A stretch of 64,000 nt of DNA from Flavobacterium gelidicaeli (GTDB taxonomy: Bacteria; Bacteroidota; Bacteroidia; Flavobacteriales; Flavobacteriaceae): the NCBI RefSeq assembly GCF_013294005.1, contig NZ_JABSNK010000001.1:62001-126000 (forward strand), given 5' to 3'. Below are positions 25,523-34,375 of this stretch, one piece after another. Made by a program: the position numbers and the translations under genes. The number at the start of each line of letters is the position of its first letter. Position 1 is the first letter of the stretch. The notes beneath the pieces were generated by a model. It saw nothing but the letters and a program-made list of their open reading frames with translations, searched no databases and was not told the DNA's origin.

Positions 25523-26434
25523 TTATTGAAAAGGATTAATTAATTTACTTACACTTTTTAATTTGTCTAAAAAAGACTTTGGTTGACCAATATTTTGCCC
25601 CTTATTAAACTTAACATTCCCTTTACCTATTGTACCATCGCCAACTATTCCCGTAGAGACTCCAATACCTACTCCAAATGATCCTCCCATTGAATATACA
25701 CTCCAATCACTTCCTTTTGCAATTGTCCTAGATCCAGAAACACCAAAGTCAACTCCAGCAGTTATAGAACCTGTTGAAACACCAACTGCACCTCTATAAT
25801 AATCATAATCACCGTCAAATGAATTATGTCCTCCCTCACCTGAATGATTATAAGCTAAAAAATAACCGAGACCTGCATTAACATCTGTTGAAACAGAACT
25901 TTCTATCCCGAAACCTATTTCAGCACCATTATAACTATAAACATAACCTGCATCTTCCCCTCCTAAAAATACTACATTTCCTGTTATTGCATTCCCTTCT
26001 GTTTTAACAACTGCGGAAGATTCAAAACCTACACTCTTTTCAAATCCGATTGCTAATTTAGAAAAATCAAAATCTTTAACATTCTTCTTCAAATTATTTA
26101 CCGCCGTTTCGACCGTCTTTCGTTGTTCTTTAGGTAATAAATTTAAAACTGTTTGATATACTTTTTCTGCAGTTGGAGGATCAATTCCAGCAGTTTCTTC
26201 ACCCATTCCAGTAGGGTCAATAAGGTTCATTGGGTTTTGGCTTACATAAATATATGGCGAGTTCATAAAAAACTTCTCCGCCAACGGATCCACATTCAAC
26301 CACAAACTAGTCTTCATATCCAAATACCTAGCTCCATAATAGCTCAAATTCGTTTCTCGGTCGAGTTCTTTTCCGTTAAACAAGTATGGCGAAGAAAACG
26401 AGCTAGAATGCTCCTCAAACAAAATCTCCCCCAA
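25523..26434 (-). CDS. C7 Rhs core fragment with Gly-rich toxin tip
   Basis: 303 codons from GEILFEEHSS. Core motif GKELDRETNLSYYGARYLD, then a linker (NSPYIYVSQNPMNLIDPTGMGEETAG) nearly equal to that of the full-length protein, then a different tip of about 210 residues. The second half of the tip is strongly glycine/serine-rich with alternating short strands (AEIGFGIESSVSTDVNAGLGYFLAY, GAVGVSTGSITAGVDFGVSGS, GGSFGVGIGVSTG), resembling a beta-barrel or pore-forming fold. No family recognised. The paired immunity is membrane-anchored, consistent with an envelope target. The core is cut by the 53-bp insertion upstream. Confidence 0.6.
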   Translation of the reverse strand: MGEILFEEHSSSFSSPYLFNGKELDRETNLSYYGARYLDMKTSLWLNVDPLAEKFFMNSPYIYVSQNPMNLIDPTGMGEETAGIDPPTAEKVYQTVLNLLPKEQRKTVETAVNNLKKNVKDFDFSKLAIGFEKSVGFESSAVVKTEGNAITGNVVFLGGEDAGYVYSYNGAEIGFGIESSVSTDVNAGLGYFLAYNHSGEGGHNSFDGDYDYYRGAVGVSTGSITAGVDFGVSGSRTIAKGSDWSVYSMGGSFGVGIGVSTGIVGDGTIGKGNVKFNKGQNIGQPKSFLDKLKSVSKLINPFQ

Positions 26435-26435
26435 A

Positions 26436-26488
26436 TCGATTTTATGAGATTCAACGATTCAAAAAAAACAATAAAAACTAGAGTTAAA
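26436..26488 (-). repeat. 53-bp insertion in Rhs core, copy in C7
   Basis: Same element, same target between YIAF and GEILFEE. Confidence 0.75.
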
Positions 26489-26575
26489 GGCTATGTACTC
26501 AACATGCTGGCTTATACTTCCATTTCGGGTGCTAATATACGAAGTACTTCCTAAATGATCGGTTTTTTCTTAGCG

Positions 26576-26714
26576 CTATAAAACACAAAAACCAAGCAAT
26601 TACGCTTGGTTTTGTATTTTGTTTACTTGTTCAACTTTGTGGGTGCGAAGTCAGAGACATTCGCACAGCATACACGACAAATTTACTTTTCTAAAGAACT
26701 CTTCGTAGAGCTGG
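26576..26714 (-). repeat. Cassette tail type A with terminator, C6/C7 boundary
   Basis: AACCAAGC/GCTTGGTT stem (26590-26612) and the TGCGAAGTCAGAGACATTCGCA hairpin, ending CTCTTCGTAGAGCTGG just before the stop of the C6 immunity gene. Confidence 0.8.
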
Positions 26715-26718
26715 TTTT

Positions 26719-27219
26719 TTATTTTTTTTTAACAACATATACGCCTCGAGTAAGTCTAGTTTCATGAGTAATTACACGAGTATTTAAACCTCCGTTTTTA
26801 TCTTTTCCTCCATTTTCTATCATTACTTCATCAGTGATAATCCCATCAAAATAATTTAAACCTAATCTATTAAATTTGATATTATACAATGGAATTTCTT
26901 TATTTGATATTGCTACAAAAGTGTCTGTTACTATCGTTTTCAAATACTCCACTTCATAATTTTTATCATTAGTTGTTAGAAAAGAATAATACATAAATCT
27001 AGCTTTTTTAACATCATCAAAAACTGTAGTGATTGTATCTAAATCACTTTTATATTCTATTTTCCCATCATACTTCTCGTTAACGAAAACAGTATCAGGA
27101 AAAATAAGAACTGCTTGATCATACCTTTTTTTATCGTTTTTCACCTGTTTAACTTCTTCTTTACAAGAAATAAAGAAAATGAACAAACAACTTATAATAA
27201 ATGTCTTAATTTTTATCAA
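26719..27219 (-). CDS. C6 immunity lipoprotein
   Basis: 166 residues with a lipoprotein signal (IISCLFIFFISCKEE, lipobox Cys). The mature domain is strand-rich with TITTVFDDVKKARFMYY and ..IKFNRLGLNYFDGIITDEVMI.., not recognised. It begins 3 bp after the C6 tip stop. A lipidated immunity protein implies that the C6 toxin acts on the envelope or periplasm. Confidence 0.6.
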   Translation of the reverse strand: MIKIKTFIISCLFIFFISCKEEVKQVKNDKKRYDQAVLIFPDTVFVNEKYDGKIEYKSDLDTITTVFDDVKKARFMYYSFLTTNDKNYEVEYLKTIVTDTFVAISNKEIPLYNIKFNRLGLNYFDGIITDEVMIENGGKDKNGGLNTRVITHETRLTRGVYVVKKK

Positions 27220-27222
27220 AAT

Positions 27223-28023
27223 TTACTCTTTATAATAATTTATCTTTTTTTGTAACTCTGCGTTGTCCTTTTTAACTTTTTGTTCAGCTCTCATTAGGTT
27301 TAACTTATTCATTTTATCAATAATTCCTTTCTGAGACTTATCAACAGTAGTGTCTTTAGTTCTCGTATTCACTTGAGATAAACTCCAACCAGTAGTGCCA
27401 GTTGCAGTATTCTTTTCTAGTTTCATGTCAATCATAGCATTATTTGAATCAACCGTAGAAGTTGAAGATAAACCACTACCACCATTAGCTTCAAACTTAC
27501 CTGCTACTTTATCCCCAATTTTAGCACCTTTAACGGTTTCTTTGATTAATTTTAATGTCATTTTAACACTTCCATTATATTTAACACCATCCCTCTTTGA
27601 TGAAGCAAAGCTACCAGCTTGAACTAAACCACTACCAACCAACATTTCTACATCAGTTCTTCCACCTTTTCTAATCAAACTTTGGTCACCTGATGAACCC
27701 CCGCTTCCATTAGACAACATATAATCTCCTCCTTCATAATTTTCAATTTTAGAAATGGTTTTAGAAATAGAAGCCTTTACACTATTAATTTTCTGATTTA
27801 CATAATTTCGAGAATTAGTGACTATATTATCAATTTTATGAGCTACATAACTTTTTGCAGCTGACTTTGCTCTGTTTACCAAACTATTCCAAATAGGTAT
27901 ATCGGGCCAATTCCCATCAGGATCTGTAAAGTTTATTGGATTATTAAATGAATATATATAACCTCCAACACCTAAATCATTCTCGCCTTCATCGTCTAAT
28001 GATAACCACAAACTCGTCTTCAT
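27223..28023 (-). CDS. C6 Rhs core fragment with unidentified toxin tip
   Basis: 266 codons from the ATG of MKTSLWLS; the core is open further upstream through LFNGKELDRETNLSYCGARYLD, where Tyr is replaced by Cys. After NNPINFTDPDGNWPDIP the tip of about 230 residues has a helical N part (AKSAAKSYVAHKIDNIVTN), then a Gly/Ser-rich stretch (LSNGSGGSSGDQSL), a strand-rich part and a Lys-rich helical end. No family or catalytic motif is visible. The linker SLDDEGENDLGVGGYIYS is unlike that of other modules. It is blocked upstream by the 53-bp insertion. It depends on recombination for expression. Confidence 0.55.
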   Translation of the reverse strand: MKTSLWLSLDDEGENDLGVGGYIYSFNNPINFTDPDGNWPDIPIWNSLVNRAKSAAKSYVAHKIDNIVTNSRNYVNQKINSVKASISKTISKIENYEGGDYMLSNGSGGSSGDQSLIRKGGRTDVEMLVGSGLVQAGSFASSKRDGVKYNGSVKMTLKLIKETVKGAKIGDKVAGKFEANGGSGLSSTSTVDSNNAMIDMKLEKNTATGTTGWSLSQVNTRTKDTTVDKSQKGIIDKMNKLNLMRAEQKVKKDNAELQKKINYYKE

Positions 28024-28140
28024 ATCTAAATACCTCGCCCCACAATAGCTAAGATTCGTCTCCCTGTCTAATTCCTTTCCATTAAATAAGTATGGCGAAG
28101 AAAACGAGCTAGAATGCTCCTCGAATAAAATGGCTTCAAA

Positions 28141-28196
28141 TCGATTTTATGAGATTCAACGACTCAAAAAAAAAAACAATAAAAACAGGAGTTAAA
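28141..28196 (-). repeat. 53-bp insertion in Rhs core, copy in C6
   Basis: Same element and target; here about 56 bp because of a longer A-run. Confidence 0.75.
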
Positions 28197-28286
28197 GGCT
28201 ATGTACTCAACATGCTGGCTTATACTTCCATTTCGGGTACTAATATACGAAGTACTTCCTAAATGATCCGTTTTTCTCAACGTTAT

Positions 28287-28405
28287 AAAACACAAAAACC
28301 AAGCAATTACGCTTGGTTTTTTATTTTGTTAACTTGCTCAACTTTGTGGGCACGGATTGCAAATCCGCGCTATCGTTGACGACATATCCGAGCCATCGGG
28401 GACCC
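28287..28405 (-). repeat. Cassette tail type B with terminator, C5/C6 boundary
   Basis: AACCAAGC/GCTTGGTT stem (28298-28320), then TTGCTCAACTTTGTGGGCAC and hairpin CACGGATTGCAAATCCGCG, then CCGAGCCATCGG. Confidence 0.8.
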
Positions 28406-28463
28406 AGCCTTTAACATAGCATTCACAGTTATTTGATAATGCACAGATACAGCATAATTCCCA

Positions 28464-28841
28464 TCAGGGTTTTTCCAAAACATCCCAATTTAATAATTGT
28501 ACTTGTCTATTAAATTTTAAATCCTTCATAATTATACTATCATTATAAATATTTAAAACTAAAAACTTGTTGCCACCGATTTCTAAAATACTATCACTTT
28601 TCGTAAATTCCCAATCCATAGAAGGACCATATTGTCCTCCATTTTTATCACAGAAAAAATTAACACATTCCCCGTTTTTATTAAACTTCAAATATGTTAG
28701 AAAATGTACACTGTCTTTTTTATATTTTTTTGATTCGTTATAATAAACCCATTTTTTATTGGCATTTGTTAATCCAATCATATCTTTATTTTTACAAGAC
28801 GCAAAAATAAATACAATAAATAATAATATTATACTTTTCAT
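28464..28841 (-). CDS. C5 immunity lipoprotein
   Basis: 125 residues. Lipobox FASC gives a lipidated Cys near residue 16. The mature part is compact (KKWVYYNESKKYKKDSVHFLTYLKFNKNG, ..SMDWEFTKSDSILEIGG..) and looks like the lipocalin-like domain common in Bacteroidetes lipoproteins, though this is only a resemblance. It begins 9 bp after the C5 toxin stop. The exported location matches the peptidase-like tip of C5. Confidence 0.6.
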   Translation of the reverse strand: MKSIILLFIVFIFASCKNKDMIGLTNANKKWVYYNESKKYKKDSVHFLTYLKFNKNGECVNFFCDKNGGQYGPSMDWEFTKSDSILEIGGNKFLVLNIYNDSIIMKDLKFNRQVQLLNWDVLEKP

Positions 28842-28850
28842 ATTTAAAAT

Positions 28851-29708
28851 TTAATTTGGCACAAGTAATGCTTTAGTTATTGGAATTGGAATTTCTTCAC
28901 CCTTATTATTAAACAATTGTGTTCCTCCTGAACTTCGATATTTCACTTGATAACCTCCTAAAATATTAGACTTATTAAAATCCTCTATAATACTTTGAAA
29001 GTCAGTTTCACCCTCCATAGAAGCTTTATCTATATATTTAACAAAGTTAGCCATTTGACCTTCAGTGAAAGTTTTACTAGTCTTTTTAAAACTACTGTGT
29101 TGAAATTGCTTTAAATAAACTTTAGCATGCTTAGAATATGTATAATCCCCTCTATTACCTTCTTTTTTATGATAATCTTCATGTTTTAGAGTACTCATTA
29201 AATCGTATTTATTATTAAGATCAGGGTCAACACCTCCCTTTGAATTTGGATGGACCCACACTTTATTATTTGAATCTGTGTAAGCTAAGCTTATGTCCTC
29301 CATATCATAATTAGCTCCGATTCCTATTACTCCTGCTTGATTACCGTAGTAACCAACAACATTTGCTACAATTTGTCTATTAGTATTATTCCAAGTAAAC
29401 ATGCTTCCAGAAATATCTAAATCTGATAATAAAACTCCTTTACCATTTGGCAAAACTACAGTTATATATGGTGAATCATTTACGACAACTCTATTAATAC
29501 TTCCATTCTGATTTACATAGATAAAATCGTTACCATCAGGGTCTTTTGCATTAATAGGATTATTTAAACAATAAATATATGAACCAACACTTGGGTATTT
29601 CTCTTTAAACAAATCAACATTCAACCATAAACTCGTCTTCATATCTAAATACCTCGCCCCGTAGTATGAGAGGTTCGTTTCTCTGTCGAGTTCTTTTCCA
29701 TTGAACAA
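28851..29708 (-). CDS. C5 Rhs core fragment with HExxH zinc-peptidase tip
   Basis: 285 codons from the LFNGKELD region. After the core and the linker SVGSYIYCLNNPINAKDPDGN comes a tip of about 220 residues. It contains a zinc-peptidase signature LKHEDYHKKEG (His176, Glu177, His180), preceded by VWVHPNSKGGVDPDLNNKYDLMS, and followed by a helical segment with TYSKHAKVYLKQFQHSS, where a further metal ligand could lie. I infer a metallopeptidase toxin. The large upstream core of the same module (29784-31205) is separated from it by the 53-bp insertion, so no continuous Rhs protein can be made. Paired lipoprotein immunity follows. Confidence 0.65.
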   Translation of the reverse strand: MFNGKELDRETNLSYYGARYLDMKTSLWLNVDLFKEKYPSVGSYIYCLNNPINAKDPDGNDFIYVNQNGSINRVVVNDSPYITVVLPNGKGVLLSDLDISGSMFTWNNTNRQIVANVVGYYGNQAGVIGIGANYDMEDISLAYTDSNNKVWVHPNSKGGVDPDLNNKYDLMSTLKHEDYHKKEGNRGDYTYSKHAKVYLKQFQHSSFKKTSKTFTEGQMANFVKYIDKASMEGETDFQSIIEDFNKSNILGGYQVKYRSSGGTQLFNNKGEEIPIPITKALLVPN

Positions 29709-29759
29709 GTACGGCGAAGAAAACGAGCTAGAATGCTCCTCGAATAAAATGGCTCCAAA

Positions 29760-29816
29760 TCAATTTTATGAGATTCAACGATTTCAAAAAAAAAAGCGAT
29801 AAAAACTAGAGTTAAA
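29760..29816 (-). repeat. 53-bp insertion in Rhs core, copy in C5
   Basis: Same element; here about 57 bp. It separates a long YD-repeat core (upstream) from the toxin part (downstream), which shows directly that it disrupts an otherwise continuous frame. Confidence 0.8.
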
Positions 29817-31205
29817 GACTATGTACTCCTCATGCTGGCTTCTGCTACCATTTCGAGTGCTAATATACGAAGTACTTCCTAAATGATCAGGGTGAAAATA
29901 AAAAATATCATTCTCGGGCAAGCCAATTCCTGTAAAACCTTCGGCTGCTAGTACGGTGGCGGGTTCTACTGGAGGTCCAAATTGCACCGGTGGCCCTGGA
30001 ACATCGCCTGGAGCGTTAAAAATAGGGTTGCGAGGCCAACCTTCTGGAGGCTCTTGGTTTTCTTCCACAGGTGTTACCACCGATGATGGGTAAGGATCAC
30101 CCGTAAACTCAGGTGTCGCATAAATACCTTGTTGCGTTGGTGGTCCTGGTGGCACGCCCAAAGTTTTTACATAAGAATCTAAGGCTTTTTGCTCTGCAGC
30201 CGTTCGTTGCGTGTAATCCACACCACCTGCGGTAATGCCCAAAGGTTGTGCAAAAGCACCGTTCCCTAGTTTACTCACAATACGTCCTGCTCCTTCAAAA
30301 TAATGCTTGGTAAATTTACCTTTGCTTATCACAAAATAAGGACTCACATAACCTGTGTAATCATCAGTATGTACGATTGTTGCTGCTGTTTGTCCGTTTA
30401 CGGCAATGTGTTGACTGTCGCCGCTACTTTTTATCACACGCTCGCCGCCTGCATCATAGGTGTATTGATGAATGCGTCCGTTATCATTGATGCCCATCAA
30501 TCGGTTTTCTTCATCCCAGGTCATCTTCATCCCCCCAGCCCCCGAAGGGGTAGCTCCCTCGATATACGTAGGGTTTCCGTTTCCATCATAGGTATAATTT
30601 CTACCTGCTGCTCCTGGATTCGGTGTTGCATTAGCTTGTGCCGCTTCGCTGATATATGACGGAGCATTAGGATGTGCTTCATTATCATAAGTATAATCTA
30701 AAACATAGCCTTTTTGCTCGTTGTTTACCGTATGTCCCAAGTCTTTTTTGGTGATGTTGTGCATTTTGTTATAGCTCATGTTTAGGTCATAATTAGCTTT
30801 GGTAAACTCCCCTTGATAGGTTGCTTTTGCACTTTTTAAGCGGTAAAAATCATCGTACTGGTACTCGTGATTGGATGTTCCTCCTAAGGTGTTATTGACT
30901 ACAGGCGCTGTGTTTTTTATCCCTAAAACATTCCCAACCAAATCATAGCTGTAACTGTTGTTCATGATCTGGCGACCTAAACTTGAGCTTACTTGCAATT
31001 GTTGCAAACGGCGCATGGTTGGGTCGTAGTTGTAATTGGTTTCGGTATCGTTTCCGTATTTTAAATACTTGCGTAGCTCAAACTCGTCATACGCCAATTG
31101 CTTGATGTAATCGTACGTATGGCTTTCTTTTTTCCCTTGCATACTTTGCAAGTTTCCTGCTCGGTTGTAGATGTAATCAACTACTTCCCCATCAGGGTAG
31201 GTCAT
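29784..31205 (-). pseudogene. C5 Rhs core, long fragment cut by the insertion
   Basis: 473 codons of YD-repeat core from MTYPDGEVVDYIYNRAG to HPDHLGSTSYISTRNGS..EYI, then a nonsense end NSSFYRFFF produced by the 53-bp insertion. Homology with the full-length gene extends upstream to about 31313 (KLGEVEKEI), where it ends at a dispersed hairpin element, so there is no start signal or signal peptide. Contents match the full protein's C half: DAGGERVIKSSGD, the Pro-rich GVPPGPPTQQG insert and HPDHLGSTSYIS. It is a non-functional extension of module C5. Confidence 0.8.
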
Positions 31206-31324
31206 TTTCTGGATTCTATTCCAAGTGTCGTATTCAAACTGCGAAATATAGGTTTGTATGTCCGTTGGCGTGATGCGTAGCGTGCGAATCTCTTTTTCGA
31301 CTTCGCCTAGTTTTAATTTGTTTT

Positions 31325-31458
31325 AGGAGCTATTTCCAGCTATCATTCCAAACGAAGTTCACTGAACTCCAAAAAAATAAATATAAAGTGAAGTAATCTT
31401 TTTTAGCTGTAAAAAAACAGCCAAAAAAGGATTTTCCCTTCTATCTGGGCTAGGGCAT
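31325..31458 (-). repeat. Dispersed hairpin element, copy e
   Basis: Ends GGAGCTATTTCCAGCTATCATT and TTCTATCTGGGCTAGGGCAT; inner stem with GGCTG/CAGCC-type pairing (TAGCTGT..ACAGCCA). It lies exactly at the truncated upstream edge of the C5 core. The neighbouring 31459-31515 is AT-rich with nothing recognisable. Confidence 0.65.
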
Positions 31459-31514
31459 CTGTTTTTATAAGTACATTTTTTTTACAAAAATTATTATTCC
31501 TTTCAAAATCCTAT

Positions 31515-31651
31515 AAAAGACAAAAACCAAGCAACTACACTTGGTTTTTTATTTTGTTTACTTGCTCAACTTTGTGGGTGCGAAGTCAGAGACATTCGCA
31601 CAGCATACACGACAAATTTACTTTTCTAAAGAACTCTTCGTAGAGCTGGAG
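31515..31651 (-). repeat. Cassette tail type A with terminator, C4/C5 boundary
   Basis: AACCAAG/CTTGGTT stem (31527-31548), the TGCGAAGTCAGAGACATTCGCA hairpin and CTCTTCGTAGAGCTGG directly before the C4 immunity stop. Confidence 0.8.
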
Positions 31652-31655
31652 TTTA

Positions 31656-31907
31656 TTAATCCTTCTCAGAGCATGGCAGATATATTTGTGGTTTTTTTTC
31701 AAATCCGTTCCAAAAAACATGAAGAGTTTGACAATTAGGACACTTGACCATAATCTCCATTTTAGAATATAATTTATCAGAGTTAATATTATCATTTTCC
31801 CAACATTCATCTAAATGAATATCGGAGATTATCATCCACTGATTTTTAGAAGGAATCTCACTTAAATTAATTATTTCATTACATTTTTCACAAATTATTT
31901 TTGGCAT
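31656..31907 (-). CDS. C4 immunity protein, zinc-ribbon-like
   Basis: 83 residues, cytosolic (no signal). Two cysteine pairs, CEKC near the start and CPNC near residue 56, suggest a zinc ribbon. Acidic stretches (ISDIHLDECWENDNINSD) could mimic RNA. It begins 6 bp after the C4 toxin stop. A cytosolic immunity protein agrees with the tRNase-like tip of C4. I recognise the general type as found beside CdiA-like tRNases but not a named family. Confidence 0.65.
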   Translation of the reverse strand: MPKIICEKCNEIINLSEIPSKNQWMIISDIHLDECWENDNINSDKLYSKMEIMVKCPNCQTLHVFWNGFEKKPQIYLPCSEKD

Positions 31908-31913
31908 AATCGC

Positions 31914-33494
31914 TTAATTTTTTGGCATTATTTTTACATCCTTGATATTTTTGGCTCCTGCTCCTTGAACTCTTTTTAATACATTTCCAAGTTGATCTGC
32001 GGTAACATTAGTTTTCGACAAATCTAATACTATCCCATTTGCTTGCTTATTTTTCTTCGCTATAGCAGATATGATACTATTGGGATTATTTGAAATTGGA
32101 GTATAAACATCATAGTTTACTCCATTTACAACCAAATCTGATGTTCCTCCAGTACCTGTTGCTGTTCTAGTACCTGAAGGCGGTCTTAAAGTTACATTAT
32201 TCCCTTCTTTCCACATATAATTAGCAGCATTCATTTCACTACTTGAATAACTTCCTTCTGAGATAGTTAAAGAAAAATTATTTTTTCCAGCAGATAATTT
32301 AAACCCTCTCAATATAGAGATTGTAGCATAAACAGTCGCTAATTTTGGAATAGATTGTGCTACTCTAGCACCGTCACCATCCATAATTCCACCAATAAAA
32401 CCTGTTGCTCCATATACCAAATTTGATGAAAAATTCTGAATTTGCCACGTAGGATTTAACTGATCGTTCCAAGCAATTTCATAATTTTTAAAATCATTAG
32501 GATTAGGAGATTTCATAGTATGAGAATATCCATATCCCGCATGATTTGGATTATTTATTATATGTTTTGCAACTCCCACTATTCCTCTACCAATAGAACC
32601 AAAAAAACCTTTCCAAAATCCAGGCACAGGATCCTCAGGTCCCATACCAGTTGGATCTATAAGATTTATAGGATTATTAAAACAATAACTATAAGGAGAT
32701 TGATCAATAAATTTCTCCGCCAGCGGATCAACATTCAACCACAAACTCGTCTTCATATCTAAATACCTAGCCCCATAATAGCTAAGATTCGTTTCTCGGT
32801 CGAGTTCCTTCCCATTAAACAAATAAGGAGAACTAAACGAGCTGCTATGCTCCTCGAATAAAATCTCTCCAAAGGCTATGTACTCCACATGTTGGCTTAT
32901 ACTTCCATTTCGAGTACTAATATACGAAGTACTTCCTAAATGATCAGGATGAAAATAAAAAATATCATTCTCCGGCAAGCCAATTCCTGTAAAACCTTCG
33001 GCTGCTAGTACGGTGGCGGGTTCTACTGGGGGACCAAATTGCACCGGCGGACCTGGTACATCGCCCGGAGCGTTAAATATTGGGTTTCTTGGCCAACCTT
33101 CGGGAGGCTCTTGGTTTTCTTCTACAGGTGTTACCACCGATGATGGGTATGGATCACCTGTAAACTCAGGTGTCGCATAAATACCTTGTTGGGTAGGCGG
33201 TCCTGGTGGCACGCCTAAACTTTGTACATAAGCATCTAAGGCTTTTTGTTCTGCAGCCGTTCGTTGCGTGTAATCCACACCACCTGCGGTGATTTTTAAG
33301 GGTTGTGCAAAAGCTCCGTTCCCTAGTTTGCTCACAATACGTCCTGCTCCTTCAAAATAATGCTTGGTGAATTTTCCTTTGCTAATCACAAAATACAGAC
33401 TTACATAGCCTGTGTAATCATCAGTATGTACGATTGTGGCTGCTGTTTGTCCGTTTACAGCAATATGCTGACTGTCTCCACTGCTTTTTATCAC
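31914..33494 (-). CDS. C4 Rhs core fragment with CdiA-type tRNase tip
   Basis: 526 codons, beginning in VIKSSGDSQHIAVNG of the core; homology starts near 33530 at a dispersed hairpin element. The core runs through the Pro-rich insert, DHLGSTSYIS, GEILFEEHSS (no 53-bp insertion) and GKELDRETNLSYYGARYLD, to DPTGMGPEDP. The tip of about 240 residues ends with a block I recognise from CdiA C-terminal tRNA nucleases (about residues 455-526): DLVVNGVNYDVYTP, ISAIAKKNKQANGIVLDL and RVQGAGAKNIKDVKIM, a PD-(D/E)xK-like fold. The target is presumably tRNA in the cytosol. It has no start signals of its own. Confidence 0.75.
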   Translation of the reverse strand: MIKSSGDSQHIAVNGQTAATIVHTDDYTGYVSLYFVISKGKFTKHYFEGAGRIVSKLGNGAFAQPLKITAGGVDYTQRTAAEQKALDAYVQSLGVPPGPPTQQGIYATPEFTGDPYPSSVVTPVEENQEPPEGWPRNPIFNAPGDVPGPPVQFGPPVEPATVLAAEGFTGIGLPENDIFYFHPDHLGSTSYISTRNGSISQHVEYIAFGEILFEEHSSSFSSPYLFNGKELDRETNLSYYGARYLDMKTSLWLNVDPLAEKFIDQSPYSYCFNNPINLIDPTGMGPEDPVPGFWKGFFGSIGRGIVGVAKHIINNPNHAGYGYSHTMKSPNPNDFKNYEIAWNDQLNPTWQIQNFSSNLVYGATGFIGGIMDGDGARVAQSIPKLATVYATISILRGFKLSAGKNNFSLTISEGSYSSSEMNAANYMWKEGNNVTLRPPSGTRTATGTGGTSDLVVNGVNYDVYTPISNNPNSIISAIAKKNKQANGIVLDLSKTNVTADQLGNVLKRVQGAGAKNIKDVKIMPKN

Positions 33495-33539
33495 CCGCTC
33501 GCCGCCTGCATCGTAGGTGTATTGATGAATATTTTTTCT

Positions 33540-33625
33540 TGGAGCTATTTCCAGCTATTCGCTATATCTTTTATTTTTTGAAAATAAAAAATAAAAGGAT
33601 GCCGCTTCTATCTGGGCTAGGGCAT
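33540..33625 (-). repeat. Dispersed hairpin element, copy f (short form)
   Basis: GGAGCTATTTCCAGCTATTCGC and TTCTATCTGGGCTAGGGCAT around TTTTATTTTT/AAAAATAAAA. It abuts the truncated upstream edge of the C4 core. Confidence 0.65.
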
Positions 33626-33676
33626 TCCGTTTAATAAAAAACTTTTTTTTGAAAATTATTATTCGTTTTAAAAAAT

Positions 33677-33817
33677 CCTATAAAACACAAAACCCAAGCA
33701 ACTACGCTTGGTTTTTTATTTTGTTTACTTGCTCAACTTTGTGGGTGCGAAGTCAGAGACATTCGAACAGCATACACGACAAATTTACTTTTCTAAAGAA
33801 CTCTTCGTAGAGCTGGG
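33677..33817 (-). repeat. Cassette tail type A with terminator, C3/C4 boundary
   Basis: CCAAGC/GCTTGG stem (33695-33712), then the TGCGAAGTCAGAGACATTCGAA hairpin, with one base changed, and CTCTTCGTAGAGCTGG. Confidence 0.8.
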
Positions 33818-34375
33818 CTTTAATTGTATAAATTTAAAATTATTATCAATTTTAAATTTATCAATTTCAATTCTTTTTAAAAACTCTTTTCCTTTAGGAG
33901 GATCTAATCCATTCGGGATTTTATTGTAAGTATTTTCAATCACCAACACTTCATCTTTAAAATAACTTTTCTTGCTCAAATTAAAATCATTTACCATTAT
34001 TTCAATACTAGAAGTGATTTTTCGTTCATCTGTATTATAAATAAATGATAATATCATTGATTCATGATAGTTGAAAAATATCTTACATGAAATAATATAG
34101 TATATCTCATTCAACTTATATCTTCCATAATAATAATATTTATTTTTAATATGTAAATCAGAATACTTAATCTTATTTAGAGGTATTAGAAATTTTGACG
34201 CAACATCATCTAAATTTATAGTGTCATTTTTAATGATTATTTCATTTTTCATAAAAAATTCACTTGTTGGAAATTCTTTTATTTCGATAAATTTATTCAG
34301 AAATGGATCATTATTATTTTGTGACATACACGAAAAAAATATAAAAATTAAAAAAACGCAAAAATATTTTCTCAT
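33785..34375 (-). CDS. C3 immunity lipoprotein
   Basis: 196 residues. Signal peptide with lipobox FFSCMSQ gives a lipidated Cys. The mature protein is rich in Lys, Asn and Tyr with strands such as YYYYGRYKLNEIYYIISCKIF; no family recognised. Its ATG overlaps the toxin stop by one base, typical of coupled toxin and immunity genes. The last 11 codons (SSTKSSLEK) run into the tail repeat, so the original end may have been a little earlier. Lipidation suggests it blocks the C3 peptidase-like tip outside the cytosol. Confidence 0.6.
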   Translation of the reverse strand: MRKYFCVFLIFIFFSCMSQNNNDPFLNKFIEIKEFPTSEFFMKNEIIIKNDTINLDDVASKFLIPLNKIKYSDLHIKNKYYYYGRYKLNEIYYIISCKIFFNYHESMILSFIYNTDERKITSSIEIMVNDFNLSKKSYFKDEVLVIENTYNKIPNGLDPPKGKEFLKRIEIDKFKIDNNFKFIQLKPSSTKSSLEK

